Source: Nectonema munidae
Lineage: Eukaryota; Nematomorpha; Nectonematoida; Nectonematidae
Direction of reading: 5' to 3'
Assembly (NCBI GenBank): GCA_030549495.1
Contig: JAUIRK010000418.1
Coordinates: forward strand, 2,501 to 66,500
DNA length: 64,000 nucleotides
Positions 1-14,700 of the stretch are shown piece after piece; position 1 is the stretch's first letter; the number at the start of each line of letters is the position of its first letter. Under the pieces are notes generated by a model that saw only the letters and a program-made list of their open reading frames with translations, searched no databases and was not told where the DNA came from. The translations under genes were made by a program, and so were the position numbers.

Positions 1-1150
1 ACATTGATTTTCTAGAGCGTCCGCTATTTTTTGTAAATCTTCTTTGTATTCCGCCATCAACACCAGATCATCTGCGTATTTTAACTTTGTTATAGTTCCC
101 CCGTTAACTATTACTCCACCATCAACATCTTCAAGCGCCATTCTTGCCACCCATTCCAAAAAAAGATTAAACAAATGTGGAGATAAAGGACAGCCTTGAA
201 TTACACCGCTTGTAGTTACAAACTTTTCAGTTAACATGTTTCCTTTTTTGATTACTGCTTCTGTATTTTGATACATACTCTTAATTACTTGTATGAAGTT
301 CCATTCAAAGCCCAATTTTCTAAAACTTTTGTCATACCTTCTCTCCAAACAGAAACAAAAGCATTTTTGAAATCAACAAAAAACAATATGTCTTTGTTTT
401 TTTCCCAATATTTATATATGATATGGCCGAACGTGAAGATATGATCAACACTGCTTCTACCAGCTCTAAATCCAGACTGTTCTTCTGATATTATACCTTC
501 TTCCATTTTATTTATTCTTTCTTTTATTACTTTAGAAAATACTTTATATGAGTGGGACAGAAGACTTATAGGCCTATAATTTTCACCTTTTGCAGCATCT
601 TCTTTTTTTGTAAATTGGCACTATAACTGTTTTTTCCAATCTTTTGGCATTTTTTCTCCTTTCATTATTTCTGTGCAAATTTTGTGTAACCATAAAAACG
701 TTGCATCACCCCCTGCTTTTAAAACTCTCCTGGCACTCTGTCTGCCCCTGGTGCTTTTCCAAGTGCAAGTGCTGTTACTGCTTTTTCAATTTCTTCTTTG
801 AGTATAACTGGCGTGTGTTATTTATTTGTTACATTTCTTTTAAGTTCTAAATAATTGTCATCTGTGTAAGCTTGATTTCTTGTAAAAATATTTTCAAAAT
901 ATCTCTTCCATATCTTTTTCAGCTCTGTTATTTCGGTTTCTTCGTTTTTGATACTCTCTGTGTTGTGTGTATACTCTTTCGAAAGGTTTCTCACTGTTTC
1001 AAATAGTTTCTTAGAATTTTTTCTTTTAAAAATTTCTTCACAGATTATGAACTGATCTTCAATCCATTTGGTTTTTGCTTTTTTTGCAAATTTTTTCGAC
1101 TTCTCTGCATTTTTGCCTGTATATTGTTTTAAAAACTTAAATACTATATA
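1..1150 (-). mobile_element. RTE-type LINE reverse transcriptase fragment, cut by the window start
   Basis: Reading the minus strand from about 1150 down to 1 gives a linker region and then a non-LTR reverse transcriptase. Motifs in order are ENYRPISLLS (near 570), EEQSGFRAGRSSVDHIF (near 440-490), a block with DFKNAF, QGCPLSP (near 190-215), and the catalytic YADDLVLMAE with YADD at about 67-78. The frame is interrupted near 290, where the Tyr-Lys end of one frame gives way to the next, so the copy is not functional. The EEQSGFRAGR block and YADDLVLMAE are typical of RTE-type elements. Fragments of what may be the same family lie at 10034-10760 (endonuclease) and 32560-33262 (C-terminus). 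The element continues beyond the left edge. Confidence 0.8.
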
Positions 1151-1159
1151 TTTTTTTTA

Positions 1160-2440
1160 GTTGGGGTATTCGATGTAAAACACATCCAAGTATCCCGTTT
1201 AGCTTTCTTGATCGAGGAGACGTAGATGGTCTTGGTTTGTGAGTACAATTTAATGTTTGTTTGTGAATGAGATTTCCGAAGCGTTTTAAAGGCTTGGCGG
1301 AGATTTTGTTTTAGTCTGCTGAGAAGTGGGGTCCAGAAGTGGGCATTTTTCTTTTTTGTAAATGGATTGGAGGGGTGGAGAGTTTAATGTTGATGCGGGC
1401 GCTGACAAATCAGAGATGAGTGAGTGTAGAACGGTAACACAGTCCGTGTGTTTATGATATGTTTTGGGATTGTTTTTGTCGATGATTGGTGAAAATTCTA
1501 ATTGAAAATTAATATATAGTTGTGATCGAAACTGGAAGGTAGGACTGAGATATCCCATTTTTGAATCAGATTGTAGGGCTTTTCAGATGCTATGGTGAGG
1601 TCTACGTGACATGAGACAATTTTGTTACTGGTGATCTTGAAGAAAGTTGGGTCTTTTGTTCGGTCGCATATGTATAGGTTGTGAGAGGCAAGAAAAGACA
1701 GTGTTTGCACTCCGCGTATGTTTTCTTTGTGGTCTGATAGGTGAGATTTTGCGTTGCAGTCTGTGGAAATTATCAAAAGGTGTGTGTTTGAGATGGATGA
1801 TATGTGTGCAATGGCAAGGCTTAGTGAGTGTACAAAATCGTTAGAGAAAGCGTTAGAATTAGAAGGAGGAGAATAATAGGAGCAGAAAAGGAGAGGAATG
1901 TTATGAGAGAAGAGAAAAACAAATGTGTAATTTTTTAAAGAATATTGCGGGAGAAAAGTGTAATTAAGTGAAGATTTGATTAGTATACATGCTGAGTAGT
2001 ATGTTAGGGGCGATACTTTGATTCGAGATTATTCGCTAGGATGTGAGGGAAGGTGAGAGAAAATGTTATAAAGAGAGGAATGAAGTATGGTTTGTAGGTT
2101 GGCCCAGCTTTGGGTGGAGTGATTTAAGTTAATGTGGAGGAAGTTTAGCATAGATACTTATCAATGGTTTGGGTGTGGATATCGTTGAGGTTCTTATGGT
2201 GTTGAAGTCAAAATGGGCATGCATCAGAGGTAGATGCGTGGTTATGATTGCAGTTTGTACATGAAAGCCTGGTTGGGTCTTTGGACAAGATGCAGGATGA
2301 TATATAATGACCCCTGTTGCCGCAGTTGGATGAAGTAGCCTTGCCCTTGGATGTAGAGTGGTAGAACTTAAGACAGTTATTTAACTGAAGGAGATGTCGT
2401 TTAAATATATTTGGTGTAACGACCAAATAACCAACCAAAT
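1160..2440 (-). mobile_element. I-superfamily LINE fragment: ORF1 zinc knuckles plus endonuclease C-terminus
   Basis: On the minus strand, 2438-2208 encodes the end of a gag-like ORF1 with two zinc-knuckle-like blocks: NCGNRGHYISSC, whose first expected Cys is Ser, and CTNCNHNHASTSDAC. Further on, 1776-1498 matches an apurinic-type endonuclease C-terminus: DCNAKSHLSDH, then CDRTKDPTFFKI, then HVDLTI. The same order (CDDTKNPTFFKI, SHIDITL, SDHHCITF) is seen at 39567-39790, so both copies belong to one family. The coding strand is markedly C-rich and G-poor, unlike the surrounding AT-rich DNA. Between the two blocks the frame is broken many times. The fragment ends near 1160 against the RTE piece. 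Confidence 0.7.
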
Positions 2441-4229
2441 AAAAAATCTCATTATAAAATATTTTATAATTTTATTTAAAATTAATAATTTATTTATGAA
2501 TAATTCTTCTATGTATATTTAACTTGTTCTGTGTATAGTTAAATTTATTTTGATCTGTTTGGATGTATTTTGGTATATTTAGGTAAAAAGTCTGAACCAT
2601 TTTATTTCTAATTTTTATTGATAAAAAATTATATTATGTAGCTTAATTTAAGCTTAAAGTTTTCATATATCATATTTTAAACAAAAAGCACAAGTAACAC
2701 CAAAAATGATGTTTTTGAATAAAATAAAATAAAATGCAAAAAAAAAATAAAATAAAAAATTTTACGTGAAGTTTAATCAGATGTTTTTTCATTTCATTTA
2801 TTGATAAGCTTTATTCTTTCCAATATTCGCGTTGTTTTAATCGAAATATACTTAAGTGAGTTAAATTTCATTTTTCAATTTGTGTAATATACACTTTGTC
2901 CATAATCCGAAGTATAATGACTAAAATGTCAAAACAGGATCAGAATTTTCAATACATATTTAGAAATTTCATTCTAATTATATTATAATTTTTGAATATT
3001 TTTTTCAATAATCCTATATGATTTAACGTATAAAAGTCAGGTTTTATAAAGTAAAAACTTGCTTTCATACTTTTTATCGTATTCAACAATTATTCAAACT
3101 AAAAAGAAAAATAAAGAAGCTTATCTGTATTAGTTAATAAGGGGAAAATTGAAGACTTATTTTTTAAAGATTTCCATATAGAAACTCTTTAAATGAAATT
3201 TTGCTTCTTGATTTGGCATATCAAAAACTTAACACTCAGTTATACTTGGAAAAATAAAAAGCTTATAAATTAACTTATGGTTTAATAAAACCTTACCTTG
3301 TGTTTGAAACCTTAAAACTTGGGTATTTTTACACTCAAAATAAAGTAAATACTTTAAGTTATCAAAAATGCAAAAAAACCGTTCGGATATTAAATAAATA
3401 AAACATACATTTCATTCATAAATTTTACACATGATAATAAATCGATTAAATTCTAATTCTCTTCTGAATTAAATGTTATAAAATAATAAGTTTTTATCAA
3501 AGTATAAACTTTAATCAAAATATCAAGTTTTTTAGGTATGTGAATGGATTTTAGAAGAAATAAGTAACATCTCATTTTCAAATAAAATATTGATTTTTTT
3601 GTGTTGAATAAATTTTAGGTTCAAACGAGAAACTTTCCATCTGTTTGAAGCTGTGAATGCAAGTTTAAAGCTCAATGTGATTTCAATTGATTCAACATTT
3701 TATATCACAAAAATGAGTTTAATTCATTACATAGTTGTTTTATGGGTTTTCATTTTTTTGTTTGTTTAATTAAATTAAAAAAAGTCTCAATTTTTTGAAA
3801 TTCCCTGACCTTTTAAATAAAATATGCGTTTCAATTGTTGTGAGTTATGTCAACTATATAGAAGAAACAGAACAGAATAAATAATGAATAAAAAATGAGT
3901 TTAAACCCCAGCGTCATGTTTGAACCGAATGCCACTTCAAATAACCATATAACTTTAACGAAACAATTTAAAAAATATAATTAAACTTTTAATATTATAT
4001 TTTTCTTCTAAAAAAATAGATTTAAGCGATATTGATCCAATGAAATTTAAGCTTCGAAATTTTATAGTGTTTATTTATATGATTACTTTGATTCAGTATA
4101 CCTAGACAAGGACAATTAAAAGCCTATGGAGACTTAAAAGTGGTGAGTGAACAAGTATTGCAAATGTAGTAACCTAATAACTACTTCGGCAATATTTTTT
4201 AAATTTTTTAGTTTTTCCTTGATCTCCCT
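2441..4229. other. AT-rich stretch with no recognised gene
   Basis: About 1.8 kb of A/T-rich sequence with frequent stops in all frames. I see no conserved motif, terminal repeat or RNA gene. A short A-rich simple repeat lies near 2715-2760. Confidence 0.6.
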
Positions 4230-4605
4230 CTACCTTGTGTTTATCTTTTTTTAAACTTTCCATAACTATGGAAAACAACCCCATGCAAACTACTCACCAG
4301 AACACCCAAAAGACACTGTCCTGAAATCAAATATCAAACCCCAATAACATTTCAAATGATTTCCAACCTGCTTGATGACTTCATTACTCACGCCTCATTA
4401 TCCACTGAAGAGAGCATTAAATTCTACAAACTAAAATCTTTTACCCTCTTAAGCATTGTCTCAAACCTAGAAAGTAAAGTTATCTATCTCCCCACTTATA
4501 CACAATTCCAATACCACGAGTTATGCTTCAATTGCTGCTACCCAACCAACCATCATTACTCACCGTCTCGTATACTCACCGTCGTATACTCTCTGTTTAT
4601 GGATA
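4230..4605 (+). mobile_element. Probable 5' end of an I-like LINE (ORF1 start), truncated
   Basis: The plus strand becomes A/C-rich and G-poor here, as in the I-superfamily LINE at 39572-42826. An ATG at 4268 opens with MENNPMQTTHQNTQKT, and a frame from 4356 continues with residues such as LDDFITHASLSTEESIKFYKLKS. This composition and start fit ORF1 of that LINE group, but no zinc knuckle is reached before the Tigger element interrupts at 4608. Similar C-rich sequence resumes after it at about 6130. The assignment rests on composition and context more than on motif homology. Confidence 0.4.
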
Positions 4606-4607
4606 TA

Positions 4608-6116
4608 CAGTAAACATTCAGTATAAGCACATTCGTTATAAGCACATATTCGATATAAGCACAGAAAGTTAAAGACCCATATACTTTAACAGTATATAAG
4701 ATAGGAAATAATCGCTATAAGCACATATCTTTATAAGCACATAGTAGTTGGTATAAGGTACGTGAAATACTATGATAACCTATCAAAACTTGAAAGTAAC
4801 TTTGATTTATTGTTTTTATTCTTGTCACAAGCTGCTCTGACGAGAGAGGCTGAGTGAAGCAGTGTAGTTTATTATATACACTTAGTCTTAAATATTGAGT
4901 TTAACTTTGTTGTTGTCAAAGGTAAAAACTAGTCAAAATGCTCTTTCAATGATAACTGTGTATTTTTAATATTGTAATTGTGCATATTTTTTTCGCAATA
5001 TCCATTATGTGTTTTTTTTAATTTAATTTAAATTTGTTTAATGTACATTATAAAATTATATAAAAGTAAACACTACAAAATAGGCATATAAAAATAATTT
5101 TTTGTATTTTCTAAAATTACCTTTTTTTACTATTAAAAATTCGTTAATATATTCCGATCAACAAACTTATTAATATATTAAATGTAAAATTTCTTTTGAA
5201 GTCTCTTAGATTTCTAAAAAAAAAATTTCTCTGTAAACTACATTAAACTTTTTCACTGATCGTTTGTTGGTATTTACTTATATGAGAACTTTTTAAGACT
5301 TTTAAACTTTAAAACATTGATGTTATTACAACATTAGTGAATTTTATGTTAGACAGAAAAAGAAAGTGCAGATTCAAATAGTGCAGAAGAATGGAAAAAG
5401 TTTTTTTTGGAGAAAATTTTAACAAAATACTCTGAAGATTGTATATTTAATGTTGATGAAACTGGCATTTATTACAGAGCTACTCCAAATGGCACTCTTG
5501 CTAAAAAAAATGAAATCGTCAGCAGTAGTAAAAAAGCAATGAACAGACTCTCTTTATTGTTAGGTGCTGATGAGAACAGTTATACAGCGTTTGAATTGTG
5601 GACAGGATGATGACATGAAGAGGGCTGTAAAATCTGTTAATGTTTTAGCTGGAATTCTGAAGAACTGGCATCTTCAGAAAGCACAGACAGTGCAGCTGAA
5701 GAAAATTTTTTCACTTCAGATTATATTCACTGTGATGACGATTTAGAATGCTTCGAAACAGCAAACGACATCACAGAAAATTTGATTTCTGACAGTGAAA
5801 GTGAAAACCAAGCTAAATTCTCAGCCAAAGAAACTTTGGAAATGATGGATGAAATTAAAAAGGTTTATGAGCAATTAGGAATTACGACAATAGATTTTAA
5901 GAAAGCTCAAGAATCACTCAGAAGTTATGTAATTGAGACAAGAAAACTGCGTCAATCTACTATTAAAGATTTTTTTCAATCAATAAATAATTCTGTTTTA
6001 ATTTAGTTATATTAACTTATGAAACATTTTTAATTCGAAAATTCGATACAAGCACATATTCGATATAAGCACCAAAGTTGTCACTCCCGTGAAGGTGCTT
6101 ATAGCGAATATCGACT
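4608..6116 (+). mobile_element. Tigger/pogo-type DNA transposon, internally deleted
   Basis: The ends carry inverted repeats built around ATTCnnTATAAGCAC: the left end has several TATAAGCAC units between 4620 and 4740, and the right end mirrors them at 6040-6116. The first bases CAGT and the TA next to each end fit Tc1/mariner-superfamily insertion. The interior codes for part of a pogo/Tigger transposase (5355-6006). TATAAGCAC recurs at least seven times near the two ends and probably marks repeated transposase binding sites (inference). Exact end positions are uncertain by a few bases because the two termini differ. Confidence 0.75.
5355..6006 (+). pseudogene. Tigger/pogo transposase remnant
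   Basis: The frame from about 5355 to 5610 reads EEWKKFFLEKILTKYSEDCIFNVDETGIYYRATPNGTLAKK when taken in blocks; FNVDETG carries the first catalytic Asp of the DDE nuclease, followed by NRLSLLLGA, the usual second block. The frame then closes and the central part with the other catalytic Asp residues is absent. A C-terminal tail follows at 5782-6006, ending in TIKDFFQ, a motif common near the C-terminus of Tigger proteins. The N-terminal CENP-B-like DNA-binding domain is missing. The protein cannot be functional; family assignment is secure, subfamily is not. Confidence 0.75.
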
Positions 6117-6710
6117 ATCTTTTGATATGATATCCATAAACGAGCCCTACACAAAAAACTCTTCTTTCCCTTCAATTCATCCAAATTACACTGTACTACC
6201 CCCCCCCCCCCCCCCCCAAAGTAACTATTTTCTACTTCAGCCTGTATCATCATAAAATCATCCTGACACTTTTCTTTCATTCATCAACACTCCATTCAAC
6301 AATACATATTCGTACTAATATATAGCGAAAACTCGCCCCTTATTTTCTGTTCACTCTTTTAACAGGGCCATCATAATTATTACGAGTAAAAGTATTATTA
6401 GCTCTCTTACAATTGTTAGATATACAAAATTAGATGAATCACGAACAGATTTATAGAGGGACTTTTCAATACGAAAAACAAAATGATTATAGGGTCGATG
6501 TGATTGGATGGTGTGAAATTAAGGCATGAAAAAAGAATATTTATAACAGGTGAATTATTATTATTAAAGGGTTGCTTACAATTGAAAGGATGAATAGTTT
6601 TATTTAAAATTTGACGAGCAAAATTGTTATATGAATTATAAGGAGGATAAATAATATTAAGTGGAATATTCAAAACAATCGAAAGAGCGGAAATAATATA
6701 TATACTAGAC
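6117..6710. other. LINE-derived flanking sequence, unclassified
   Basis: Between the Tigger and the hAT there is C-rich plus-strand sequence to about 6290, including a run of 19 C at 6199-6217, then sequence that is C-rich on the minus strand (6673-6416, containing PSNHIDPIIILF). Both look like decayed I-like LINE sequence in opposite orientations, but I cannot place a domain with confidence. Confidence 0.3.
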
Positions 6711-7935
6711 CAGTGCTCTTCAAACTTTTTTTGTCGCGACCCCTTTTTGGAAAAATTTTTTTTTCGTGACCCACCAAAATTTTTTATAAATAAAAAATAA
6801 GTTAATGGAGTGAAAAAGTTTATTCCTTCGAAAAATCAACATAAGCTAAACATGAAATAAAATATATTTTACTTTTTTTATTTATTTATAAAAGAATTCA
6901 CAGAAATAAGCATATGTACGAAAAAATAAGGGGTTATGAAAGATAATAGCAGTTAAAATAATATATCTAATAAAATAAATAAATAATATAATAAAATAAA
7001 TAAATAATATAATAATAATATAATAATAATATAATAATAATATAATAATAATAATAATTATTATTTATAATAATAAAATAAATAAAATAATATAGCTCGA
7101 TGTTTTGTTTTTAGGTTAGTTAATGCCGAAAAAGCTCTTTCGCATAAATAAGTCGATGCAAAAGGTAGAAGAGTGTTTATTGCAAGCTGAGATAAGTTTG
7201 AATATTCTGAATCAAGACCAGACCAAAACGATATGAGATTCATTTTAGCGAACGTGATTTTTAAAGAAGAATCAGAAGAAAGTTCTGCCAATTCTTCCTG
7301 AACCTTTACTGCAAGATTACTCACTTTTTCGACATCAACATCAAATGGATTTTGAATCCAAGCAAATTGGCTCATGTCTGATTCTTTGAGAAAATACTTT
7401 TGAAATTTTCTGCTAAACTTACTAAATGAGCGATATGATGGGTTTAACTAATAATATAATAATAATATAATAATAATATAATAATAATAATAATTATTAT
7501 TTATAATAATAAAATAAATAAAATAATATAGCTCGATGTTTTGTTTTTAGGTTAGTTAATGCCGAAAAAGCTCTTTCGCATAAATAAGTCGATGCAAAAG
7601 GTAGAAGAGTGTTTATTGCAAGCTGAGATAAGTTTGAATATTCTGAATCAAGACCAGACCAAAACGATATGAGACTCATTTTAGCGAACGTGATTTTTAA
7701 AGAAGAATCAGAAGAAAGTTCTGCCAATTCTTCCTGAACCTTTACTGCAAGATTACTCACTTTTTCGACATCAACATCAAATGGATTTTGAATCCAAGCA
7801 AATTGGCTCATGTCTGATTCTTTGAGAAAATACTTTTTGAAATTTTCTGCTAAACTTACTAAATGAGCGATTATGATGGGTTTAACTTAATAATATAATA
7901 ATAATATAATAATAATATAATAATAATAATAATTA

Positions 7936-9757
<1,822 letters not shown>

Positions 9758-10033
9758 CGTCGATTTATCTTAAAATAAAATAAAAAAATAGAAAATTATG
9801 GAATTAAAATAAAAATATCATATTATTTTGCTTTCTTGATGAAAAAATACCATTTAAATTAAAACGATTGTCAATTTATATTGAAAATTGATATGTTTTT
9901 GTTAAATTATAAAAAAACAATGTTGAATATTATTTAAAAAATTCCATAGTTATAATTTTGGCGACCCCCTTTCTATGGTTACGCGACTCCCCTGGGGGTC
10001 GCGACCCCCACTTTGAAGACCTCTGGGCTAGAC

Positions 10034-10760
10034 CCTAGCTTGCTGGGAAAGTAGCCGTAAAACTGATATTTTTATTACTATATTTATTTAACATAACGAT
10101 ATCCCCAGCATATTTGCCTACATGGTATGCTGAACTGCCCTACGTGACTATTTAAATCCCCTAAAATAATGCATTTTGCTCTTATATCCTAAATTAATTT
10201 GTCTAAAGTAAAGTATAATTCTTTCTTAATATTTTTTCAAGCCCCACTTGTGAAGCATAAACCGATACAAAATACAATATCTCGTTATTTATGCAAAGGT
10301 CAACTACTATTGGCATGAGTATGGTTGGTTAGATTCTGGATTCGATAACTCAAGGTCTTGTGTTCGATCCTACATCAAGCTTGCTTTCCTCATAGTTCGA
10401 TACAAGCGGCGCAATTGTGCCTTTTGGATGAAAACACCCCACGGTACCATTCCCATTATCCTTCACTCACCCTACTTACATTGATCATTTTATCAAACTA
10501 CTTTAATCATTATTTCTACACTTGCAGAACTCGTATCGTTACCTATCAAAAAGTGCTTATAATTACCAATTATTTTACATTTACTACCCTTGTACCTCAT
10601 TTCTTGCAAACCCACTACATCTACTTTTTCTTCTATTTAACATTTCGACGACTTCCACAGACTTTCCTACTAAAATTTCCACGTTCAACGTTCCAACTCT
10701 CAATTTCTCTTTGTAATTTTTACAGTATTATTTCTAAGGTAGGAAACTGATGAAACCCGC
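10034..10760 (-). mobile_element. RTE-type LINE endonuclease fragment interrupted by a SINE-like unit
   Basis: Minus-strand reading from about 10745 gives RVGTLNVEILVGKSVEVVEM, the usual opening of an RTE-type apurinic endonuclease, followed in another frame by VVGLQEMRYKGSKCKIIG. After the insertion at 10311-10441 the domain resumes with ILYFVSVYASQVGLEK and GDLNSHVG, the next two conserved blocks. Several frameshifts are present. It is on the same strand and of the same type as the RT fragment at 1-1150, so it may be part of one older copy now separated by insertions (inference). Confidence 0.65.
10311..10441 (+). repeat. tRNA-derived SINE-like unit, copy 1
   Basis: About 130 bp nearly matching 47079-47212. 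Both contain a polymerase III A-box-like stretch (TGGCATGAGTATGG here), then AACTCAAGGTCTTG, then a B-box-like GTTCGATCC, followed by a shared body with GTTCGATACAAGCGGCGCAA and ending near GGTACC. It interrupts the RTE endonuclease fragment; flanking ATTGGCAT and ATTCCCAT may be a decayed target duplication. Confidence 0.65.
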
Positions 10761-10779
10761 CTATACTTTTAGCTATACC

Positions 10780-11040
10780 ACGTTAATTTTTTGTATCCAT
10801 AGTTGTGATGTTTTGGCAAAAGTTTTACAAGTGGAATGCCCTTCCTGACACAAAACTCTCCTCCTTTCGAACCCTGGACTTCGGACGAGACGATGGAGGA
10901 GTTAATTATATAATAATACAAAGTAATGTAAGTACCAACTAAAGAAGGGCAATTAGGATAGCTAAAAAGATGCATAATCCAAAACAAGAGGCTTACTACA
11001 ATTGGCAGGTAGGCTTTCGCACTTCAGTCGATATGAGTAC
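10780..11040. repeat. Degenerate repeat sharing the RTE/SINE tail motif
   Basis: The segment contains GTTTTACAAG followed by GCCCTTCCTGAC, the same order as in the insertion at 58071-58674 (TTTTTACAAGCC, then CCCTTCCTGACGCC). This motif pair is widespread near the 3' ends of RTE-type LINEs and SINEs that borrow their tails. The rest is too decayed to orient or delimit. Confidence 0.4.
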
Positions 11041-11441
11041 GAAGTAGTCGTCCCCTACACCTCGTATTTTTTTTGTTAAAATCTCATGGATCTTCTTGAA
11101 GGACAAAAGTAAAGTATCACTTAGTTAGGCACATCAACGTCCAGAGTCCGTGAAATCAAGGAAAAACACAACTTTTATATTTAAAATTATGGTTTCTTCA
11201 AAAGACGACAGTTTTCCAATTTTTTTGGTAATTTCTTCAAATAACATGAAGCATAGGCCAACAGCCTAAGTGAATGAATGAGCTTTTAACCTTGAATATA
11301 CTTTCAAATATTAAGTTGTTCGCATAAATAACCTTGGTTTAAAATAAAAAATAAATTCACCTTTTGTGGGTAAAAGACACTTACAAAGTTGAAAAAGTAC
11401 TGCTTTTTGAGAAAATGAAATCATAAATTTTATTAACAAAA
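11041..11441. other. No recognised feature; possible 3' flank of the exon at 11442-11741
   Basis: AT-rich sequence downstream, on the minus strand, of the stop codon at 11444-11442. I see no motif beyond that. Confidence 0.3.
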
Positions 11442-11741
11442 TCATCGCATATTGATGCAAGTGATAAAGTCATCTAGGACTGGTTTCAAAGCGCCATCTT
11501 TAGCAACTTTTTCCTTCAAGCTTTTTGGACACTTCTCAGGGGCGGAAATAAAAGCGCAGAAGACAAACACATCCAACATTGTGAATACAGCGGACCTGTC
11601 AATCAAATTCATTGTTTGCTGTGAAGCCAAAAAGTCTTGCACTTCGCCCACCTCAACAATATTTTCTTTTAGACTTGATGCGTATTTGGACAAAAGATCT
11701 TCATACTGGCAAAGCCAATTATCAATCAAACAAAATGCTTC
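11442..11741 (-). CDS. Possible terminal exon of an unidentified host gene
   Basis: An open stretch of about 99 codons begins right after a good acceptor (ATTTTAG followed by GAAGCATTT) at 11741 and ends in a stop at 11442. It reads EAFCLIDNWLCQYEDLLSKY and later FTMLDVFVFCAFISAPEKC and GALKPVLDDFITCINMR. There is no ATG near the start, consistent with an internal acceptor. The mix of charged and hydrophobic residues looks like a real globular, mostly helical protein, and faintly resembles a GST C-terminal domain, but I cannot assign a family. No transposon motif is present. No upstream exon is visible within a few kb. Confidence 0.35.
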   Translation of the reverse strand, partial: EAFCLIDNWLCQYEDLLSKYASSLKENIVEVGEVQDFLASQQTMNLIDRSAVFTMLDVFVFCAFISAPEKCPKSLKEKVAKDGALKPVLDDFITCINMR

Positions 11742-11744
11742 CTA

Positions 11745-14700
11745 AAATATAACAAGGTGGGAAAGTTTTCAGTTAGTGCGGTAAAAATATAAGTGCAAAC
11801 TGCATTAATTAATAGATAGGTTGTTATATCAGAATTGATTTCAGTAATATTTAACTTAACAGTAAAATTCAGAAGATAAAACTAAATGTGAGTGTCACAT
11901 GGAAAAAGGAGGATACTATTGTGAACAGTCGCTTGAATGCCCCCTGCCGCTTATTCTAAGTACATTTTAACAACAATAAAACTCCTTCAATTTATTGAGA
12001 TAACATTTTTACTGGGTTTGTGTGCATCATATAAAACTTATTATGCTTCAATATAATAAATAGAAACAATACGTGCAAATTATAAAGTCAAACAAGGGCA
12101 TAGCAATGAGCAATAGAAAGTCATCGTTGGGGTGTGTTGAAGTATTGACTGGGAAATCGATTTATGGCAATTTATGATTTTTTATTTACTTACTTTAAAA
12201 TAAATACCTTTTGTAACTTTTTTAATTTTGAATAAAGTTTCTACAGTAAGTTTGATTTTAAATTATTTATTTCAGCATTTACATTAGCAGATAATTAATG
12301 AGTTTTAATTTTTTTTTTAACTATTTTCATTTTAAAGTTCTATTTTATTTATTTATTTCAAATTTTAGCTTAATTTTTATAACCAATTATTTACAGCTGG
12401 ACGTAGTTAATTATTAAAAAGAATATAAAATCATCACCCGTCCCTTCTTCCTCAATTTCCCATTTTTATTGCCTAATAGGGAAGCGAAAATTGATCTATA
12501 AATACCACGATTAAAAAAAAATTCTGAAAATCTTGAATTTCGCTTAGACAATAATAATAATCGATTGGTATTCTTAATTGAAATGTTTTCTTTTTAATGG
12601 CTCAATAGCGATTCTTTTCCAAATATCAGTTTAAAAAAATGATCTTTTAAACTATCTTCAAGAATAAATGGCCCCTTAGCTCAATTTTCAATTGTATTAG
12701 TGGTGGCAAAAAACATAATCATTTCCTATATAATTTTTCAATTGATCTTACCTTTTCAACACCCCCTCTCCTCCCATACACAGGTAACGTTTCGTAAAGC
12801 AATTGAACAACCCCTTCCTCCCCCTATGGCGTTACGCAATATATGTATATCCCAAAACACATCTGTAAATCTGCGCGATCTTCAACAATGGTCGAACAGT
12901 AAGTAGCAGCAAAATTGAAAACATAATTTCAAGCAAAATGTTACGCAAAAAAGTTTTTTATTTACTTTCTTCCCAAACCAACTTTGTATAAAAAGAATAA
13001 GTGATATAGTTGAAATCGGCAAATGTTACTTCTTTATCAGTCGAAAAAGAAGTGACGCAAACTGTTTTCAGAGCAACATACAAACTTCCAGCTTTTGGGA
13101 TAACGTTCAAACTTGCATCATCATTGAATGAAGCTTGTGCTGTAATTCAAGTCCACTGAACATGCTTCTCTCCGTGAAAATGAAATTGCAACGGGAGCGC
13201 AAAATGCGTAGAATGGAGTTTTGACGTTACTCAGTAAAGAAGGGTGGGTTGTAAGACAGTTAGAAATTTTTTGAAGAATTTGATTCATAAAAAATAATTA
13301 AAAAATTATGTCGCGTTAAATATAAAAACATGTTCGTTATTTGTCAAAACGAGCATATAGATTAATCAAAATGTATCTGCGCTTGAACCAATAAAAGAAA
13401 TGCAGTCACAATACTAGTTATTCGTACATTTTTACAAGGCTTGTAAGAATTATAAAACATTTGCACTTTGACAACGACTGGGTTAAGGAGTAGCCTTTTT
13501 TTACTTTTAAGTTTGATTTCAAAGATAATAATCTTTCAAAAATATGGAATAAAAATTTTTCTTTGAAGTGATACATACTTTCACATCTTTTCGTAAATTT
13601 TTCAATATTGCTACATGACGTTTGGCGACTCCCATCTATAGTTGCTTGTTAGGTAGTTCACCAAGATAGACCTGTTGAAAGTCCGGTCCTCAAAATTCTT
13701 GACTATGACCGCCTATAGTTTGAACAGGACTTGTCTATGGACAAGATGGGATAAAATTACACAAATTGAGAACCGAACCGTTAACACATCTACATTCTAC
13801 ACTCAGATGCATACAAAATGAATTACATGCCATTCTATTTTTGTCTGTAAGAAGGATATACCTGGATGAGAATACTTACTCTCATCATTAGTTAGATATT
13901 AAGCGCTGATTCACTACACAGAAATTGAACAGTATACACTTATATTTTGTTTCTGTGAAAGAAAATCAAGAAGGATTAAAAACAATCTTTAGTGTTGTTG
14001 TTGGCCTTTATATTACGAAATCGCGCCTTGTGCACTTTTACTTCCAAAAATGCTAACTAAGTTAGGTTGTTGAAGTTTGGTTGCACTTAGCAGCCGTAGC
14101 AAAGAGTAAGTGTATTATCAGACAAACGACATGACAGCCACTGCCTGGCCTCAAAAATTCACGTGCACTTACGGCAAAGTGAGAAATAAGGAAGCTACAA
14201 ATTCCCACTTCCAATGGAGAGCCAAGTTATTCGCCACTTTGCTAGTAAGTGGACCACTCGCCAAGGGTCAGACAACAAAGGAATCGATGTTAGTTTTGTC
14301 TCACACAACTTTCAGTATGTGTGCGCAATTAAAAAGGTGTTAAGAATGTGTGTTGATTGCAAAGTGGACATAATGTATTGGTTTGTGTGTGTTAGGGTTA
14401 ATTGAAGATAAATAATCATGCACGAGAGGTGATTTGTTACGTTCTAAGTTGTGGGAGTGTGTGCCGTGTTTTGATCTATAGTGTCTGTTCTAACGCCTTG
14501 CTTTGTTCACGTGGAATGCTGATGCATTTATTCGGATGTCAATACTGCCATGTCTTTGAAAATTAGATTTTCATTTAATTTAAACTTTAATCGTCGTAAA
14601 TTTATCCCAAATTTTTCCATCCATCAAAAAAGAAAAAAATTCACGAGAGACAGCGGGGTGCAGTTTTAGCTCTAGTTTGGTCATGGTCCTGACAAAAATT

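Noticed and set aside
12700-12906. Short plus-strand frame
   Set aside because: No motif, no homologous copy in the window, ordinary length for AT-rich DNA.
14110-14405. Two overlapping plus-strand frames
   Set aside because: Overlapping frames of similar length without motifs or splice support.
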